Below are positions 10,160 through 19,294 of a stretch of 64,000 nucleotides of DNA, piece after piece; position 1 is the first letter of the stretch, and every line of letters starts with the position of its first letter. A program made the translations under genes and the position numbers. The notes beneath the pieces are model-generated. The model was given only the letters and a program-made list of their open reading frames with translations, did not search any database and had not been told where the DNA came from. Source of the stretch: an uncultured Granulosicoccaceae bacterium (lineage in GTDB: Bacteria; Pseudomonadota; Gammaproteobacteria; Granulosicoccales; Granulosicoccaceae); contig CALAJN010000007.1 in the NCBI GenBank assembly GCA_937922675.1, positions 62,001 to 126,000 of the forward strand, written 5' to 3'.

Positions 10160-11734
10160 GTGAATAGTGCCGGCGTGGATATCCACGACGAACGTATCCT
10201 GATTGTTGATTTTGGTGGTCAAACCACGCAACTGATTGCTCGCCGTGTGCGCGAGGCGGGTGTCTACAGTGAGGTCCACCCCTGGGATATCACTAACGAG
10301 CGCGTGCGTGAATTTGCACCTCGCGGTGTGATTCTGTCCGGTGGCCCCGAGTCTGTGCTCAACGAGGGCGCGCCCACTGTGCCGACAGCAGTGTTTGAGT
10401 TGGGTGTACCGGTGCTGGGTATCTGTTACGGCCAGCAAGCCATGGTGCATGCTCTGGGTGGGCAGGTAGTGGCAGCCAGTGGCGAGGCGGAGTTTGGCTA
10501 TGCCGCCATGCGCGTGGTAGGCAGCACAGCCTTGTTTGACGGGCTTGTACAGGAGGGGGCTGCACTTGATGTATGGATGAGCCATGCGGATCGGGTAACC
10601 GAGCTACCCGAGAGCTTTGTCAAGGTGGGTGTCAGTGACAATGCGCCCTTCGCAGCCATTGCTGATGAGGCGCGTCACCGCTATGGGATCCAGTTTCATC
10701 CCGAAGTCACACACACGGTGCAGGGTGCCGAGATGCTCACGCGCTTTGTGCGCACCATCTGCGGTTGCGCTGGTTTGTGGACGCCGGCCAACATCATCGA
10801 GGACGCGGTGGAGCGCGTGCGCGAACAAGTTGGCGAGGACAAGGTGCTACTCGCGCTGTCCGGTGGCGTTGACTCATCGGTGGTCGCGGCCCTGTTGCAC
10901 CGTGCCATCGGTGACAAGCTCACCTGCGTATTTGTTGATAACGGTCTGTTGCGACTGGGGGAAGGTGACCAGGTGATGCAGACCTTTGCAGACAATATGG
11001 GTGTACATGTCATTCGGGTAGATGCTGAAGCACGGTTTCTGAGCGCACTTGCCGGGGTTGATGATCCTGAGGCCAAGCGAAAGGTCATCGGAGGCCTGTT
11101 CATCGAAGTGTTTGAGGAAGAGGCAGAGCGATTGACGGAAGTGACCTGGCTAGCTCAGGGAACGATCTACCCGGATGTGATTGAATCGGCCGCCTCGTCA
11201 AGCGGGAGTGCACATCTGATCAAGTCGCACCACAACGTCGGCGGGCTCCCCAGTGAAATGCGGCTGAAGCTCGTGGAGCCGCTGCGTGAGTTGTTCAAGG
11301 ATGAGGTGCGTCAGATCGGCAAGGATCTCGGCTTGCCGGTGAGCATGGTCATGCGGCACCCTTTTCCAGGGCCGGGGCTTGGTGTGCGCATCCTCGGTGA
11401 GGTGAGCAAATCAGCAGCAGATACCCTGCGACAAGCAGACGCGATCTACATCGAGGCGCTTCGTCGGCACGACTTGTACGACAAGGTGTCGCAAGCTTTT
11501 TGTGTGTTTCTACCGATCAAGTCTGTGGGTGTCACAGGTGACGGTCGACGCTACGCGCACGTCATTGCCTTACGGGCGGTCGAGACCATCGACTTCATGA
11601 CGGCGCGCGCTGCACAGCTCCCCTATGAGTTTCTGGACGAAGTCTCAAGGGCGATCTGCAACAGCGTGCCGGATGTGTCTCGTGTGGTGTACGACGTCTC
11701 CAGCAAGCCACCGGGCACTATCGAGTGGGAGTAG
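10160..11734 (+). CDS. guaA: GMP synthase (glutamine-hydrolysing)
   Basis: A 524-residue GMP synthase that aminates XMP to GMP. The class I glutamine amidotransferase domain shows ILSGGPESV, the nucleophile Cys in LGICYGQQ and the HPEVTHT triad His/Glu. The ATP pyrophosphatase domain has the P-loop [16 protein letters not shown], followed by the dimerisation domain ending PGTIEWE. The start is read as GTG at 10160, 12 bases after the guaB stop, with GAGG nine bases upstream; this gives a length of 524, as in E. coli (525). Longer in-frame upstream sequence overlaps guaB and is not needed by the family. Confidence 0.97.
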   Translation: MNSAGVDIHDERILIVDFGGQTTQLIARRVREAGVYSEVHPWDITNERVREFAPRGVILSGGPESVLNEGAPTVPTAVFELGVPVLGICYGQQAMVHALGGQVVAASGEAEFGYAAMRVVGSTALFDGLVQEGAALDVWMSHADRVTELPESFVKVGVSDNAPFAAIADEARHRYGIQFHPEVTHTVQGAEMLTRFVRTICGCAGLWTPANIIEDAVERVREQVGEDKVLLALSGGVDSSVVAALLHRAIGDKLTCVFVDNGLLRLGEGDQVMQTFADNMGVHVIRVDAEARFLSALAGVDDPEAKRKVIGGLFIEVFEEEAERLTEVTWLAQGTIYPDVIESAASSSGSAHLIKSHHNVGGLPSEMRLKLVEPLRELFKDEVRQIGKDLGLPVSMVMRHPFPGPGLGVRILGEVSKSAADTLRQADAIYIEALRRHDLYDKVSQAFCVFLPIKSVGVTGDGRRYAHVIALRAVETIDFMTARAAQLPYEFLDEVSRAICNSVPDVSRVVYDVSSKPPGTIEWE

Positions 11735-11862
11735 TGGGCGTCTGAAGCGTGCAGGGAGGGCAGCCGAGCCCGCACTTGCCACCTCGCTAACTTGTGTCCG
11801 CTGGTCTGTCTACTAGGCTCGCTAGGCAGCCTGAGCTGTGCAGCAGCAGACATCGACACGCC

Positions 11863-12270
11863 ATGCGACAGACAAAAGAGATTCGTGCCGCAGAAGTCGG
11901 ACACGTAGAGCAGTCCGAGCCCGTCGCCAACCCATCGCCGGCGGCGCGGTCTGCAGCCTGGGTGCTGGTGGTGCTCGTCAGCGTGCCCTTGTTGTTGCCG
12001 ATGATCAGCACGATGGTCAGTGATCCGCATTCCGCGGCGCGCAACTCCGAGATCCTGATGGCCGATGTTCCTAAGCAGCCACGAGCGGATCTGTCGGTCA
12101 CGACAGTGGTAGACGCTTCCGGGTACTCGATCTCCTCGGGGTCACGGGATGTGGCCTCATTGCTCGTCGCCCTGATCTCGATTACCTTGTTGGCATGGCG
12201 ACGTACCCTGCGACTGCATGGTTGCATGCCACGTGCGCCACTCGGACGGAGTGCCCATAACCCGCGATGA
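11863..12270 (+). CDS. Small membrane protein, unknown function
   Basis: I do not recognise this 135-residue protein. It has a polar N-terminus, one hydrophobic segment at about residues 30-52 (AAWVLVVLVSVPLLLPMIST), a Ser/Thr-rich periplasmic-type stretch (SVTTVVDASGYSISSGSRD) and a second segment near the C-terminus (VASLLVALISITLLAW) followed by basic residues RRTLRLHG. The ATG at 11863 is preferred over an earlier one at 11794 because it sits before a clean N-terminus. The gene is supported by an ATGA overlap with the downstream OmpA-like lipoprotein gene. A hydrophobic helix followed by Arg at the end superficially resembles a sortase-like anchor, but no PEP or LPXTG motif is present. 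Confidence 0.55.
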   Translation: MRQTKEIRAAEVGHVEQSEPVANPSPAARSAAWVLVVLVSVPLLLPMISTMVSDPHSAARNSEILMADVPKQPRADLSVTTVVDASGYSISSGSRDVASLLVALISITLLAWRRTLRLHGCMPRAPLGRSAHNPR

Positions 12271-12827
12271 AGTGTGCGAGTCTCCCAAGTGCATCGACAC
12301 TCCTGCTGCTGGTGGGAGCGTTGGTTCTTGTCGGTTGCAATGCTCTTGGGCGTGACTCGGAGTCGGCGCTTGTTGATCCGCTGCCTGTGCAAGAGGACGC
12401 TGATCAGGACGGGGTTGCGAACGTCGATGACAACTGCCCGGACACAATCTCCACTGCCGGATTGTCGGCAGACGGCTGCTCGCCTTTCTTTGGACCCCTG
12501 GAGGGCGTAGAATTTCGGCCCGGAGGGGCCCAGTTGGGTCGTGAGGCACGCAAGGCGGTTGACCCCTTGGTGGCGAACCTGCTTGCCTACCCGGAGGTAC
12601 GTATTCAGATCCAGGGGCATACCGATAATCGTGGCCCCGCAGCCGAGAACCTTGAATTATCGAAACGTCGGGTCATGTCTGTGGTCCGATATCTTGTTTC
12701 TTCCGGCGTTGCGCCTGACAGGATTGAACCAATTGCTTACGGAGAGCGCTTTCCGGTTGCAAAAAACGCAACACCAGAGGGACGCGCCGCCAATCGGCGT
12801 ATAGAAATTCGTGCGGTCGCACCCTGA
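12267..12827 (+). CDS. OmpA-family lipoprotein
   Basis: A 186-residue outer-membrane lipoprotein. The signal peptide ends in a lipobox (LVGC, Cys near residue 24). A short calcium-binding thrombospondin type 3-like repeat (DADQDGVANVDDNCPDT) precedes the C-terminal OmpA domain (about residues 75-186), which binds peptidoglycan: VRIQIQGHTDNRGPAAENLELSKRR with the conserved Asp and the Arg of NRRIEI. This Pal/OmpA arrangement anchors the outer membrane to the wall. It is translationally coupled to the small membrane protein upstream and followed after 25 bases by a TPR lipoprotein, so the three may form an envelope operon. Confidence 0.9.
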   Translation: MKCASLPSASTLLLLVGALVLVGCNALGRDSESALVDPLPVQEDADQDGVANVDDNCPDTISTAGLSADGCSPFFGPLEGVEFRPGGAQLGREARKAVDPLVANLLAYPEVRIQIQGHTDNRGPAAENLELSKRRVMSVVRYLVSSGVAPDRIEPIAYGERFPVAKNATPEGRAANRRIEIRAVAP

Positions 12828-12852
12828 CTGATTCGCGCTGTATTATCTCAAT

Positions 12853-13365
12853 ATGACGGCACCCATTTCAATGAGCCTTTTCAACACCTTGTTTACTCTG
12901 TCGCGCGCCAGCTTGCTGTTGTCTGCATCGCTTGTCCTTGGCGCCTGTGCATCAGTGGATCCGCAGCCTGAGCCGTTTGAGCAAGCGCCGATTTTCCCCG
13001 GGCAAACCCTGCCGGATGGTTCGGTGCGCCTCGACACCACTGATGCACGCATAGCACAGCTCTGGTCTGCCTCGGAGCAATCAGCCGGCGAAGGTGACGA
13101 GGCTCAGGCCCTTGAATTTGTGTATCAGGCTCTGGAGCTTGATCCGCAGAACAGTCTGCTGTGGAGTCGCGCTGCGGAGATCCAGCTCGACAACGATCAA
13201 CCGGCGCAGGCCGAGAACTTTGCGGTCAAGTCCAACCTGTTTGCCAACGACAATCGTGGCCTGTTGTATCGCAACTGGCTCATTATCGAGCACGCGCGTG
13301 ATATCCGGGGTGATCTACTCGGTGCACGCAGTGCCAAGCGCAAGGTACAGGAATTCAAGTTCTAG
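12853..13365 (+). CDS. TPR-containing lipoprotein
   Basis: A 170-residue lipoprotein with signal peptide and lipobox (LGAC, Cys near residue 33). After a Pro-rich linker (VDPQPEPFEQAPIFPGQTLP) comes a pair of tetratricopeptide-type helices: QALEFVYQALELDPQNSLLWSRAAEIQLDNDQPAQAENFAVKS, seen here in pieces. TPR lipoproteins usually serve as scaffolds for envelope or pilus assembly; which one cannot be told. It lies 25 bases after the OmpA-like lipoprotein gene. Confidence 0.75.
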   Translation: MTAPISMSLFNTLFTLSRASLLLSASLVLGACASVDPQPEPFEQAPIFPGQTLPDGSVRLDTTDARIAQLWSASEQSAGEGDEAQALEFVYQALELDPQNSLLWSRAAEIQLDNDQPAQAENFAVKSNLFANDNRGLLYRNWLIIEHARDIRGDLLGARSAKRKVQEFKF

Positions 13366-13486
13366 CCGCCGTTTTGGCATTGCAGGGGATCGACAACATC
13401 ACAACGGTTAAGTAAAGCGAGATCAGTAAGCCCAACGTCACTAACGCTCAGCCCGAGCGATCACCGGAGCAGGGAGGCACCGGGAG

Positions 13487-15508
13487 ATGAATATGGAAAC
13501 CGAACACTCGGATCTAGCCGCTGGAGCAGATCCGGACAGAGATGAGAGCGCGGATCTTGTCGACAGCGCCGATGTGGTTGCCTTGCTCGGCGAGCGCGGC
13601 CCGTTTGCAGATGCACTGGCCAACTTCGCACCGCGCGCAGAGCAGCAACATCTTGCCGAAGCGGTCACCCGGGCGCTCGCGGACCATGACTCGCTGGTAG
13701 GCGAGGCCGGTACAGGTACGGGCAAGACCTTCGCGTATCTGGTGCCGGCACTGCTATCCAATGAACGCATCGTGATCTCCACCGGAACGAGGCACCTGCA
13801 GGACCAGCTTTTCCATAACGATCTACCGCTGGTCAGGCGAGCCCTGGGTCTACCGATTGTTGCCAGCTTGCTCAAGGGGCGCGCCAACTACTTGTGTCGT
13901 CATCGTTTGCGGCGAGCCAGAACTCATCCTGCGATGAGTGATGCCACCTTGCGCAAACACCTGTTGATCATCGAGGAATGGGCGCGCACCACCCATCGTG
14001 GTGACATCGCCGAAGTGCTGGCTGTGCCCGAGGAGTCGTCGGTATGGCAGTACGTCGTATCGAACGAGGATTTTTGCTCACGCCATGAGCGAGAGGAGCT
14101 CAGCGATTGCTTTATCAATGCTGCACGCAAGCATGCGCAGGAAGCTGACATCGTGGTGGTCAACCATCACTTGTTGTGCGCCGATCTTGCGCTCAAGGAG
14201 CAGGGCTTTGGTGAGCTGTTACCGAGTGCGGGCGGCTACGTCATCGACGAGGCCCACCAGTTGCCGGAAGTCGCCGCTCAGTTCTTCGGCAAGAAGCTCT
14301 CGAGCAGGCAATTGCTGGATCTTGCGCGAGACACGGTGGGTGAACAGGTGCATGAAGCGCCCGATATGAAAGAGCTGCGTGAGCAGGCCATGTCACTTGA
14401 GACCGGAGTGCGTCACTTTCGTCTGGCTTTTGCCATAGAGCCCGGGCGGGACACCTGGGCCGCTGTGCGCGAACGCCCGGAGATGGAGCGTGAGCTCGAG
14501 CGTATGACCTTGTTGCTTGGCGCCTTGACTGACACGTTGGAAGCGGTTGCCGAACGAGGTAAAGGTCTTGAAAGTTGCTACAAGCGGGCCTTGCAGCAAC
14601 GCGAGATTCTGTCGCGTTTTGTTGAGCCCCCGCCGGATGATCAATGGATCTACTGGTATGAAACCTATCGCAACGGATTTGCCTTGAACCGCACGCCGAT
14701 GACGGTGGCAAAGCCCTTTCAGCGTGCGATGCAAGAGACCGATGCGGGCTGGGTGTTCACCTCGGCTACCTTGTCTGTCGGCGGTGACTTCAGTCACTTT
14801 CGCGCCCAACTGGGGCTTGATCATACCGACGAGTTGCTGGTTGACAGTCCTTTTGATTACCGCCGCAACGCGCTTTTGTATTTGCCGGAGGGTTTGCCTG
14901 AGCCGCAACATCCCGGTTACACCAGTTCGGTCATGGAGACGGTACTGCCCGTACTTGAGGCCAGTGCCGGGCGAGCCTTCCTGTTGTTTACCAGTCACCG
15001 CGCCTTGCAGGACGCCAAACGCTGGCTGGAGTACCGCATCGACTACCCGACCTTTGTACAAGGCGATATGCCAAAGCGCGAGTTGCTTGAGGCGTTTCAA
15101 TCGGTGGGCAATGCTGTCTTGCTGGGCACATCCAGCTTCTGGGAAGGGGTAGATGTGCGCGGTGAAGCACTGTCGCTCGTGGTCATCGACAAGCTGCCCT
15201 TTGGCTCACCGGGGGATCCTGTCACCAGTGCACGCATCGAACACATGAAGGCAGAAGGTGGAAACCCGTTTTTCGAATTTCAAGTGCCGCAAGCAGCCAT
15301 TGCCTTGAAGCAGGGCGTTGGACGACTGATCAGAGACGTGACTGACCGGGGTGTGCTCGTCATCTGTGACCCGCGTATGCGCACGCGCAGCTATGGTGAG
15401 GTATTTTTGAACAGTCTGCCGCCCATGCCAATCACAACCGAGCTATCCGAGATAGAAAGTTTTTTTCGACAAGAGCGTGAGGCCTGGCGGGACGAGGCAG
15501 ACGAATGA
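13487..15508 (+). CDS. DinG/YoaA-family ATP-dependent DNA helicase
   Basis: A 673-residue XPD-like superfamily 2 helicase. Walker A GEAGTGTGKT is at about residues 72-81; Cys137 (NYLCRHRL) and later Cys residues (EDFCSRH, ELSDCF, HHLLC) are candidate ligands of the iron-sulfur cluster typical of the family. The DEAH box reads YVIDEAHQLPE, and helicase motifs IV-VI appear as FTSATLS, LLGTSSFWEGVDVRGEALS and QGVGRLIRD. The length fits YoaA rather than the longer Gram-positive DinG. It unwinds DNA 5' to 3' in repair. Another ATG is six bases further down. Its stop overlaps the tsaB start (ATGA), an arrangement common in gammaproteobacteria. Confidence 0.92.
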   Translation: MNMETEHSDLAAGADPDRDESADLVDSADVVALLGERGPFADALANFAPRAEQQHLAEAVTRALADHDSLVGEAGTGTGKTFAYLVPALLSNERIVISTGTRHLQDQLFHNDLPLVRRALGLPIVASLLKGRANYLCRHRLRRARTHPAMSDATLRKHLLIIEEWARTTHRGDIAEVLAVPEESSVWQYVVSNEDFCSRHEREELSDCFINAARKHAQEADIVVVNHHLLCADLALKEQGFGELLPSAGGYVIDEAHQLPEVAAQFFGKKLSSRQLLDLARDTVGEQVHEAPDMKELREQAMSLETGVRHFRLAFAIEPGRDTWAAVRERPEMERELERMTLLLGALTDTLEAVAERGKGLESCYKRALQQREILSRFVEPPPDDQWIYWYETYRNGFALNRTPMTVAKPFQRAMQETDAGWVFTSATLSVGGDFSHFRAQLGLDHTDELLVDSPFDYRRNALLYLPEGLPEPQHPGYTSSVMETVLPVLEASAGRAFLLFTSHRALQDAKRWLEYRIDYPTFVQGDMPKRELLEAFQSVGNAVLLGTSSFWEGVDVRGEALSLVVIDKLPFGSPGDPVTSARIEHMKAEGGNPFFEFQVPQAAIALKQGVGRLIRDVTDRGVLVICDPRMRTRSYGEVFLNSLPPMPITTELSEIESFFRQEREAWRDEADE

Positions 15509-16179
15509 ACATCATCGCCTTTGATACCGCAACCGATGTGTGCAGTGTTGCCCTGCGCACAGCGGCTGGCACCTGGCACGATCACCGGGTTGAGCCACGT
15601 CAACAAGCCCGCCTGCTCCTACCCATGATTGACGCTCTGGCAACAGAGGCTGATATCAGCATGGCTGATTTTGATGTTGTGGTGTATGGCCGTGGGCCTG
15701 GCAGCTTTACTGGTGTACGAATCGCTGTGGCCGCGGCGCAAGGCTTGAGTCTGGCCGCTGGCGCTCGCACGCTCGGTATCTCAACACTTGCCAGCGTGGC
15801 TCAAGTCGCGCATGCACAATCTGGAGCGACTTCCCTTGTTGCAAGCCTCGATGCACGCATGGGTGAGGTCTACCTCGGTCACTACGCTGTGAATGAGTCG
15901 CTCGGTGTGGTCGAGTTGCAGGGCACAGAACGTGTTGTCGCGCCAGCAGAGCTTGGGCAATGCAGGCCTGAAGCACTGTTTGCAGGCTCTGGTGCCGAGC
16001 GATACCCCGATGAGGTGGGAGGCCGTATCGAAGAAGATGTCTGGCCCACGGCGCTCTCACTACTGGAACTTGCCGGGCCTGTGATCAAAGCCGGAAATCT
16101 TGATTGCCCCGGAGAAGCCGAGCCTGTCTATCTACGTGACAAGGTTGCATTAACAGAGAAGGAGCGCGGTGTAAGTTGA
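15505..16179 (+). CDS. tsaB: tRNA threonylcarbamoyladenosine biosynthesis protein TsaB
   Basis: A 224-residue ASKHA-fold protein, partner of TsaD and TsaE in forming t6A37 on ANN-decoding tRNAs. Diagnostic parts are the start MNIIAFDTATDVCSVAL, the YGRGPGSFTGVRIAVAAAQGLSLA block and SLDARMGEVYLG. Length and domain order are normal for proteobacterial TsaB. The start overlaps the helicase stop by four bases (ATGA), so the two are probably co-translated. Confidence 0.93.
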   Translation: MNIIAFDTATDVCSVALRTAAGTWHDHRVEPRQQARLLLPMIDALATEADISMADFDVVVYGRGPGSFTGVRIAVAAAQGLSLAAGARTLGISTLASVAQVAHAQSGATSLVASLDARMGEVYLGHYAVNESLGVVELQGTERVVAPAELGQCRPEALFAGSGAERYPDEVGGRIEEDVWPTALSLLELAGPVIKAGNLDCPGEAEPVYLRDKVALTEKERGVS

Positions 16180-16277
16180 GTGAGAGGCAGGCCCATGACG
16201 CTACGCCTGTTCCACCCTGCCTGGGTCTGCCTGATTCTTGGTAGAATCCAGGCACGTCAGCCCGAGAACCCTCGCAC

Positions 16278-16802
16278 ATGAGCACAAGCACCGCTTTGCC
16301 CGCAGCAGGACAGTCCTTGCCCGCCGTATCCATTCCGCTCGTTGATGGCTCCAGCACCGACAACATGCCATCCGCAGGGCGCTGGCTGTTATTCATCGTT
16401 TACCGCGGCAAACACTGCGGGCGCTGCACCAAGTACCTCAACGGGCTTGAAAGGACGCAAGGCGAGTGGCGCGACGCAGGCTTTGACATCGTAGTGACAT
16501 CGGCAGATCCGCTGGAGAAGACGCAGGCGAATGTCGAGACTAATGGCTGGACCTTTCCCATGGGCCATAGCCTTGCCGAGTCCGACATGCGCAAACTCGG
16601 CTTGTATGTGTCTGATCCTTTGAGCCCGGAGGAGAACGACCGGCGGTTTGCAGAGCCCGGAGTTTACTGTGTGCGTGATGATGGCACGGTCCAGATTGCT
16701 GCCATCTCCAACGGCCCCTCAGCTCGACCCGATCTTGCAGAGCTGCTCGATGGGATGATCTTCACGATCGAGAACGGCAAGCCTGCGCGTGGTATGGCTT
16801 GA
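16278..16802 (+). CDS. Peroxiredoxin-like (AhpC/TSA family) protein
   Basis: A 174-residue thioredoxin-fold protein. The strand-loop-helix LLFIVYRGKHCGRCTKYLNGL carries a CxxC at the position of the peroxidatic Cys in AhpC/TSA-type proteins, followed by IVVTSADPLEKT and VYCVRDDGTVQIAAISNGPS. It is probably a cytoplasmic thiol peroxidase or disulfide reductase; no signal peptide is present. The RGxHCxxC form matches a subgroup often annotated simply as redoxin-domain protein, whose substrates are not established. It stands alone between tsaB and a region of gene remnants, with a TAGAAT hexamer about 40 bases upstream. Confidence 0.75.
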   Translation: MSTSTALPAAGQSLPAVSIPLVDGSSTDNMPSAGRWLLFIVYRGKHCGRCTKYLNGLERTQGEWRDAGFDIVVTSADPLEKTQANVETNGWTFPMGHSLAESDMRKLGLYVSDPLSPEENDRRFAEPGVYCVRDDGTVQIAAISNGPSARPDLAELLDGMIFTIENGKPARGMA

Positions 16803-17220
16803 AGCTATTTGGCTGAACATTGGTCTGGCGTCGATATACTGGTTTTGCACCGCGCATCTGAACGCTTGCAAGTAGTTGCAGGTGTGGACGGTCGGCGCTA
16901 TTCATTCAGCAGCAACCAGCTATTTTACCAGCCGTTGCTTGATGTTCCGCCACTCGGACATGACTTGCCCCAGCAACCGCTAGACGCCTCAAGCGTGCGA
17001 GAAAGTTAAAATCCATCACCCCCGCCGTAGGCTCGTCTGCTCTTGCTTCTGGATAGTGAACGACAGCGTCTTGAAGTCGTTCTCCATGTAGTGCCGGAGG
17101 CGCCTGACCGATAGCCTTTCCTGTGCATCGGATTTCCACACGATGCCAAGATTTCTATCCGGGTGTCCGATCTTGGTGGGCAGTGCCGACACCGTGTTCT
17201 TTCGCCGCAAGGCAAAAACA
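16803..17220. other. Stretch without recognisable genes
   Basis: About 420 bases with only short unconvincing reading frames on both strands and no hairpin-plus-T terminator that I can see. It adjoins the remnants of catabolic genes at 17221-17564 and may be further decayed material from the same locus. Confidence 0.5.
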
Positions 17221-17379
17221 AAAGACCCGAGCGACATCGATGCTCGCGGAGAATCTTTGTATGGCGCCTGGTTATGCGGCACTGTACTGGGGCAGGTGGG
17301 CATGGCTCTGCACCACAAGTTGTGTCACACCCTCGGTGGATCAATTAGTCTGCCTCAGGCTCAGACACATTCTGTCATT
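17221..17379 (+). pseudogene. Remnant of maleylacetate reductase (iron-alcohol dehydrogenase family)
   Basis: One frame encodes DARGESLYGAWLCGTVLG followed by QVGMALHHKLCHTLGGSISL and PQAQTHSVI. This is the central conserved part of maleylacetate reductase, including the HHKLCH metal-binding region. The flanking N-terminal nucleotide domain and the C-terminal helices are absent, and no start or full frame exists. Functional enzymes reduce maleylacetate to 3-oxoadipate in chlorocatechol, resorcinol or hydroxyquinol breakdown. Here only about 53 codons survive, so the gene is dead. The match is from memory of the family and should be checked by a translated search. Confidence 0.7.
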
Positions 17380-17380
17380 C

Positions 17381-17564
17381 GATGCATTGATTGTCGACAC
17401 AGGGCCTGCGGGTTCGTCTTGTGCTGCCTTGTTGTCAAGCTACGGCGTTGAGGATCTCCTGATCAATCGCTAGGTGTCTCGATCGATTGATGGACAAGAC
17501 GTTTACTGTCCGATCCCGATTTCTCATTGGTGCAGACAGCGGCAACTCCACGGTTACTGACAAG
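17381..17564 (+). pseudogene. Remnant of FAD-dependent phenol hydroxylase-type monooxygenase
   Basis: Two fragments in the right order. The first (17381-17470) encodes DALIVDTGPAGSSCAALLSS then YGVEDLLINR, the N-terminal FAD-binding Rossmann motif of TfdB/MhpA-type aromatic hydroxylases, and ends in a stop. The second (17493-17564) encodes KTFTVRSRFLIGADSGNSTV, the GD motif normally some 120 residues further on. The stretch between and the whole C-terminus are deleted. Together with the adjacent maleylacetate reductase fragment it marks a lost aromatic-degradation cluster. Confidence 0.65.
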
Positions 17565-17776
17565 CAAGTGAACCTGTCCTGCATCGCTTGAGTGTCAAGC
17601 AGATCGGAGTGGTACAGTGCTGAACACAAACGATGCTAATTGGGTGTACCAAGGTTGCAGAGCATTGTCCTGAAGGGACAGTGGAGCCATCACTGGACCC
17701 GCCGCTGGAACCTGGTTACGGCAGCACCCGGCGCCGCCTCCAATGCAGCTGATCGCTGTTGTTAAAATGACAAGCC

Positions 17777-18661
17777 ATGAAGCGCTTCATTCCGCTGTTG
17801 TTCGTAGTGTTATGGGCAACAGGATTCATCGGTGCCAGGGCTGGCATGCCTTACGCCGAGCCTGGTACCTTTCTCTTGCTCCGCTTTATTTTCGCCTTTG
17901 TATTGCTGGCATGCATTGCTCTGGCATTCAAGGCACCGTGGCCGCGAGGACGCATGCTTCTTGGTGCGCTGGTAGTGGGCATGCTAGTGCACGGTGTCTA
18001 TCTGGGAGGGGTGTTCTGGGCGATAGATCGCGGGATGCCAGCTGGCATCGCCGCCGTTGTGGTTGGCCTGCAGCCTTTGATCACAGCCATTATTGCCGGC
18101 GTCTATCTGGGCGAGGTGGTAACCGCGCGTCACCGGATCGGAATCGTGCTTGGTCTTCTGGGTGTGATACTGGTACTACTTCCGGGAATCTTGGCTGACG
18201 ATACGATGGCAAGCTCGTTGTCAGTAGCTACTGTCGTTGTGGTGACTGTGGCAACGCTTGCAGTGACTACCGGTACGGTCTTGCAAAAACGCTTGGGCCT
18301 AGGCGTAGATCTGCGCTCGGGTACTGCTGTGCAGTATCTCGGTGGCGCTATTCCTGTGGTCTTGCTCGCAACAACAGAGACTCGGGAGATTACCTGGAAC
18401 GGGCAGCTGGTGTTCGCATTGATCTGGCTTGTTCTTGTGCTGTCACTCGGAGCGGTGTTCTTGCTGATGTGGTTGATCCGCGAGGGCTCTGTCTCCCAGG
18501 TTGCAGCGCTGTTTTACCTGGTGCCTGCAGTTACCAGTCTCATCGCCTGGGCGCTGTTTGATGAGACGCTTGGTGTTGTGCAGCTCCTGGGTATGGCTCT
18601 TGCCGCAGTTGCAGTATGGCTCGCGACCTCAAGCGGCCAGCTTGTCAAGAATCAGGCTTGA
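17777..18661 (+). CDS. EamA-family (DMT superfamily) transporter
   Basis: A 294-residue inner-membrane protein with ten hydrophobic segments arranged as two EamA repeats, starting MKRFIPLLFVVLWATGFIGA and with the second repeat near residue 150. Conserved family features are the LLLRFIFAF segment after the first helix and the LGEVVTARHRIGIVLGLLGV end of the first repeat. It probably exports a small metabolite such as an amino acid; the substrate cannot be read from the sequence. It starts just downstream of the catabolic gene remnants and has a candidate -10 (TTAAAAT) about ten bases upstream of the ATG, which may be too close to be used. Confidence 0.9.
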   Translation: MKRFIPLLFVVLWATGFIGARAGMPYAEPGTFLLLRFIFAFVLLACIALAFKAPWPRGRMLLGALVVGMLVHGVYLGGVFWAIDRGMPAGIAAVVVGLQPLITAIIAGVYLGEVVTARHRIGIVLGLLGVILVLLPGILADDTMASSLSVATVVVVTVATLAVTTGTVLQKRLGLGVDLRSGTAVQYLGGAIPVVLLATTETREITWNGQLVFALIWLVLVLSLGAVFLLMWLIREGSVSQVAALFYLVPAVTSLIAWALFDETLGVVQLLGMALAAVAVWLATSSGQLVKNQA

Positions 18662-18805
18662 CCTGCGGACCCGATGCGTTAAAAAAACCGCTGTTGGATC
18701 ATAGCTCTCAAAGCTGCTTAAAGACTGTGCATTGCATTCGCTCTGCCAGCGAGATCCCGGGACCACAGCGGACGCGCAGGGATAGGAAGCGCGATAGACT
18801 GCCGT

Positions 18806-19291
18806 TTGCTCGTTGTCCTCAATGGCTACTGCAACGAGCCCCGCAACCAGCCCCTGCTGGCGCTCAACCAGGTTGATAACGCCTTGCATGGTGCCACCGG
18901 TTTCCTTGACAATATCCTCAGTGGGGTTGTTGAGCAGATGGATGACGATGCACTGCGTATACGCTCAAACTCAGGCACCTACGAGCTGCCGTCGGCACAT
19001 GTAGAGCCCGGCGTATTGAAGGGTGTAGAGCGTGAGTTCGTTGTATCCGCAGACCGTGTGTCCTTTTCGGTCGAAGAGCCTTCGGCAACCAACCGGGTCA
19101 AGTGCAGGCTTGTGTCAGAAGAATTCATTGGCTCAGTCGTGACTGTGCATTGCGAGAGTGCGGATGGGCACGACTTCAAGCTGCAATTGCAAGAACGTGA
19201 TCTGACCCAGTACGAGCTCAAGAGTGGCTCACGTGTGTGGCTGAGCTGGAACACTGAAGACGCGCACGTACCGCCCACTCAACAGGAGTAG
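18806..19291 (+). pseudogene. Remnant of ABC transporter ATPase: C-terminal TOBE domain only
   Basis: The frame (161 codons) reads like the last third of a PotA/UgpC-type ATP-binding subunit: GFLDNILSGVVEQMDDDALRI, REFVVSADRVSFSV (the GVRPEDxxL position), EEFIGSVVTVHCESADGHDF and SRVWLSWNTEDAHV. Walker A, signature and Walker B regions are missing, and the upstream DNA encodes the neighbouring transporter. A free-standing TOBE protein is possible, but truncation is more likely because the next gene is also broken. PotA-type systems import polyamines and related amines. Confidence 0.65.
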
Positions 19292-19294
19292 ACG

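Noticed and set aside
11787-12620. 277-codon frame on the minus strand
   Set aside because: It opposes the coupled membrane protein and OmpA lipoprotein genes; no motif or signal peptide supports it.
17006-17344. 112-codon minus-strand frame in the catabolic remnant region
   Set aside because: No family resemblance, while the plus strand carries clear reductase-like fragments.
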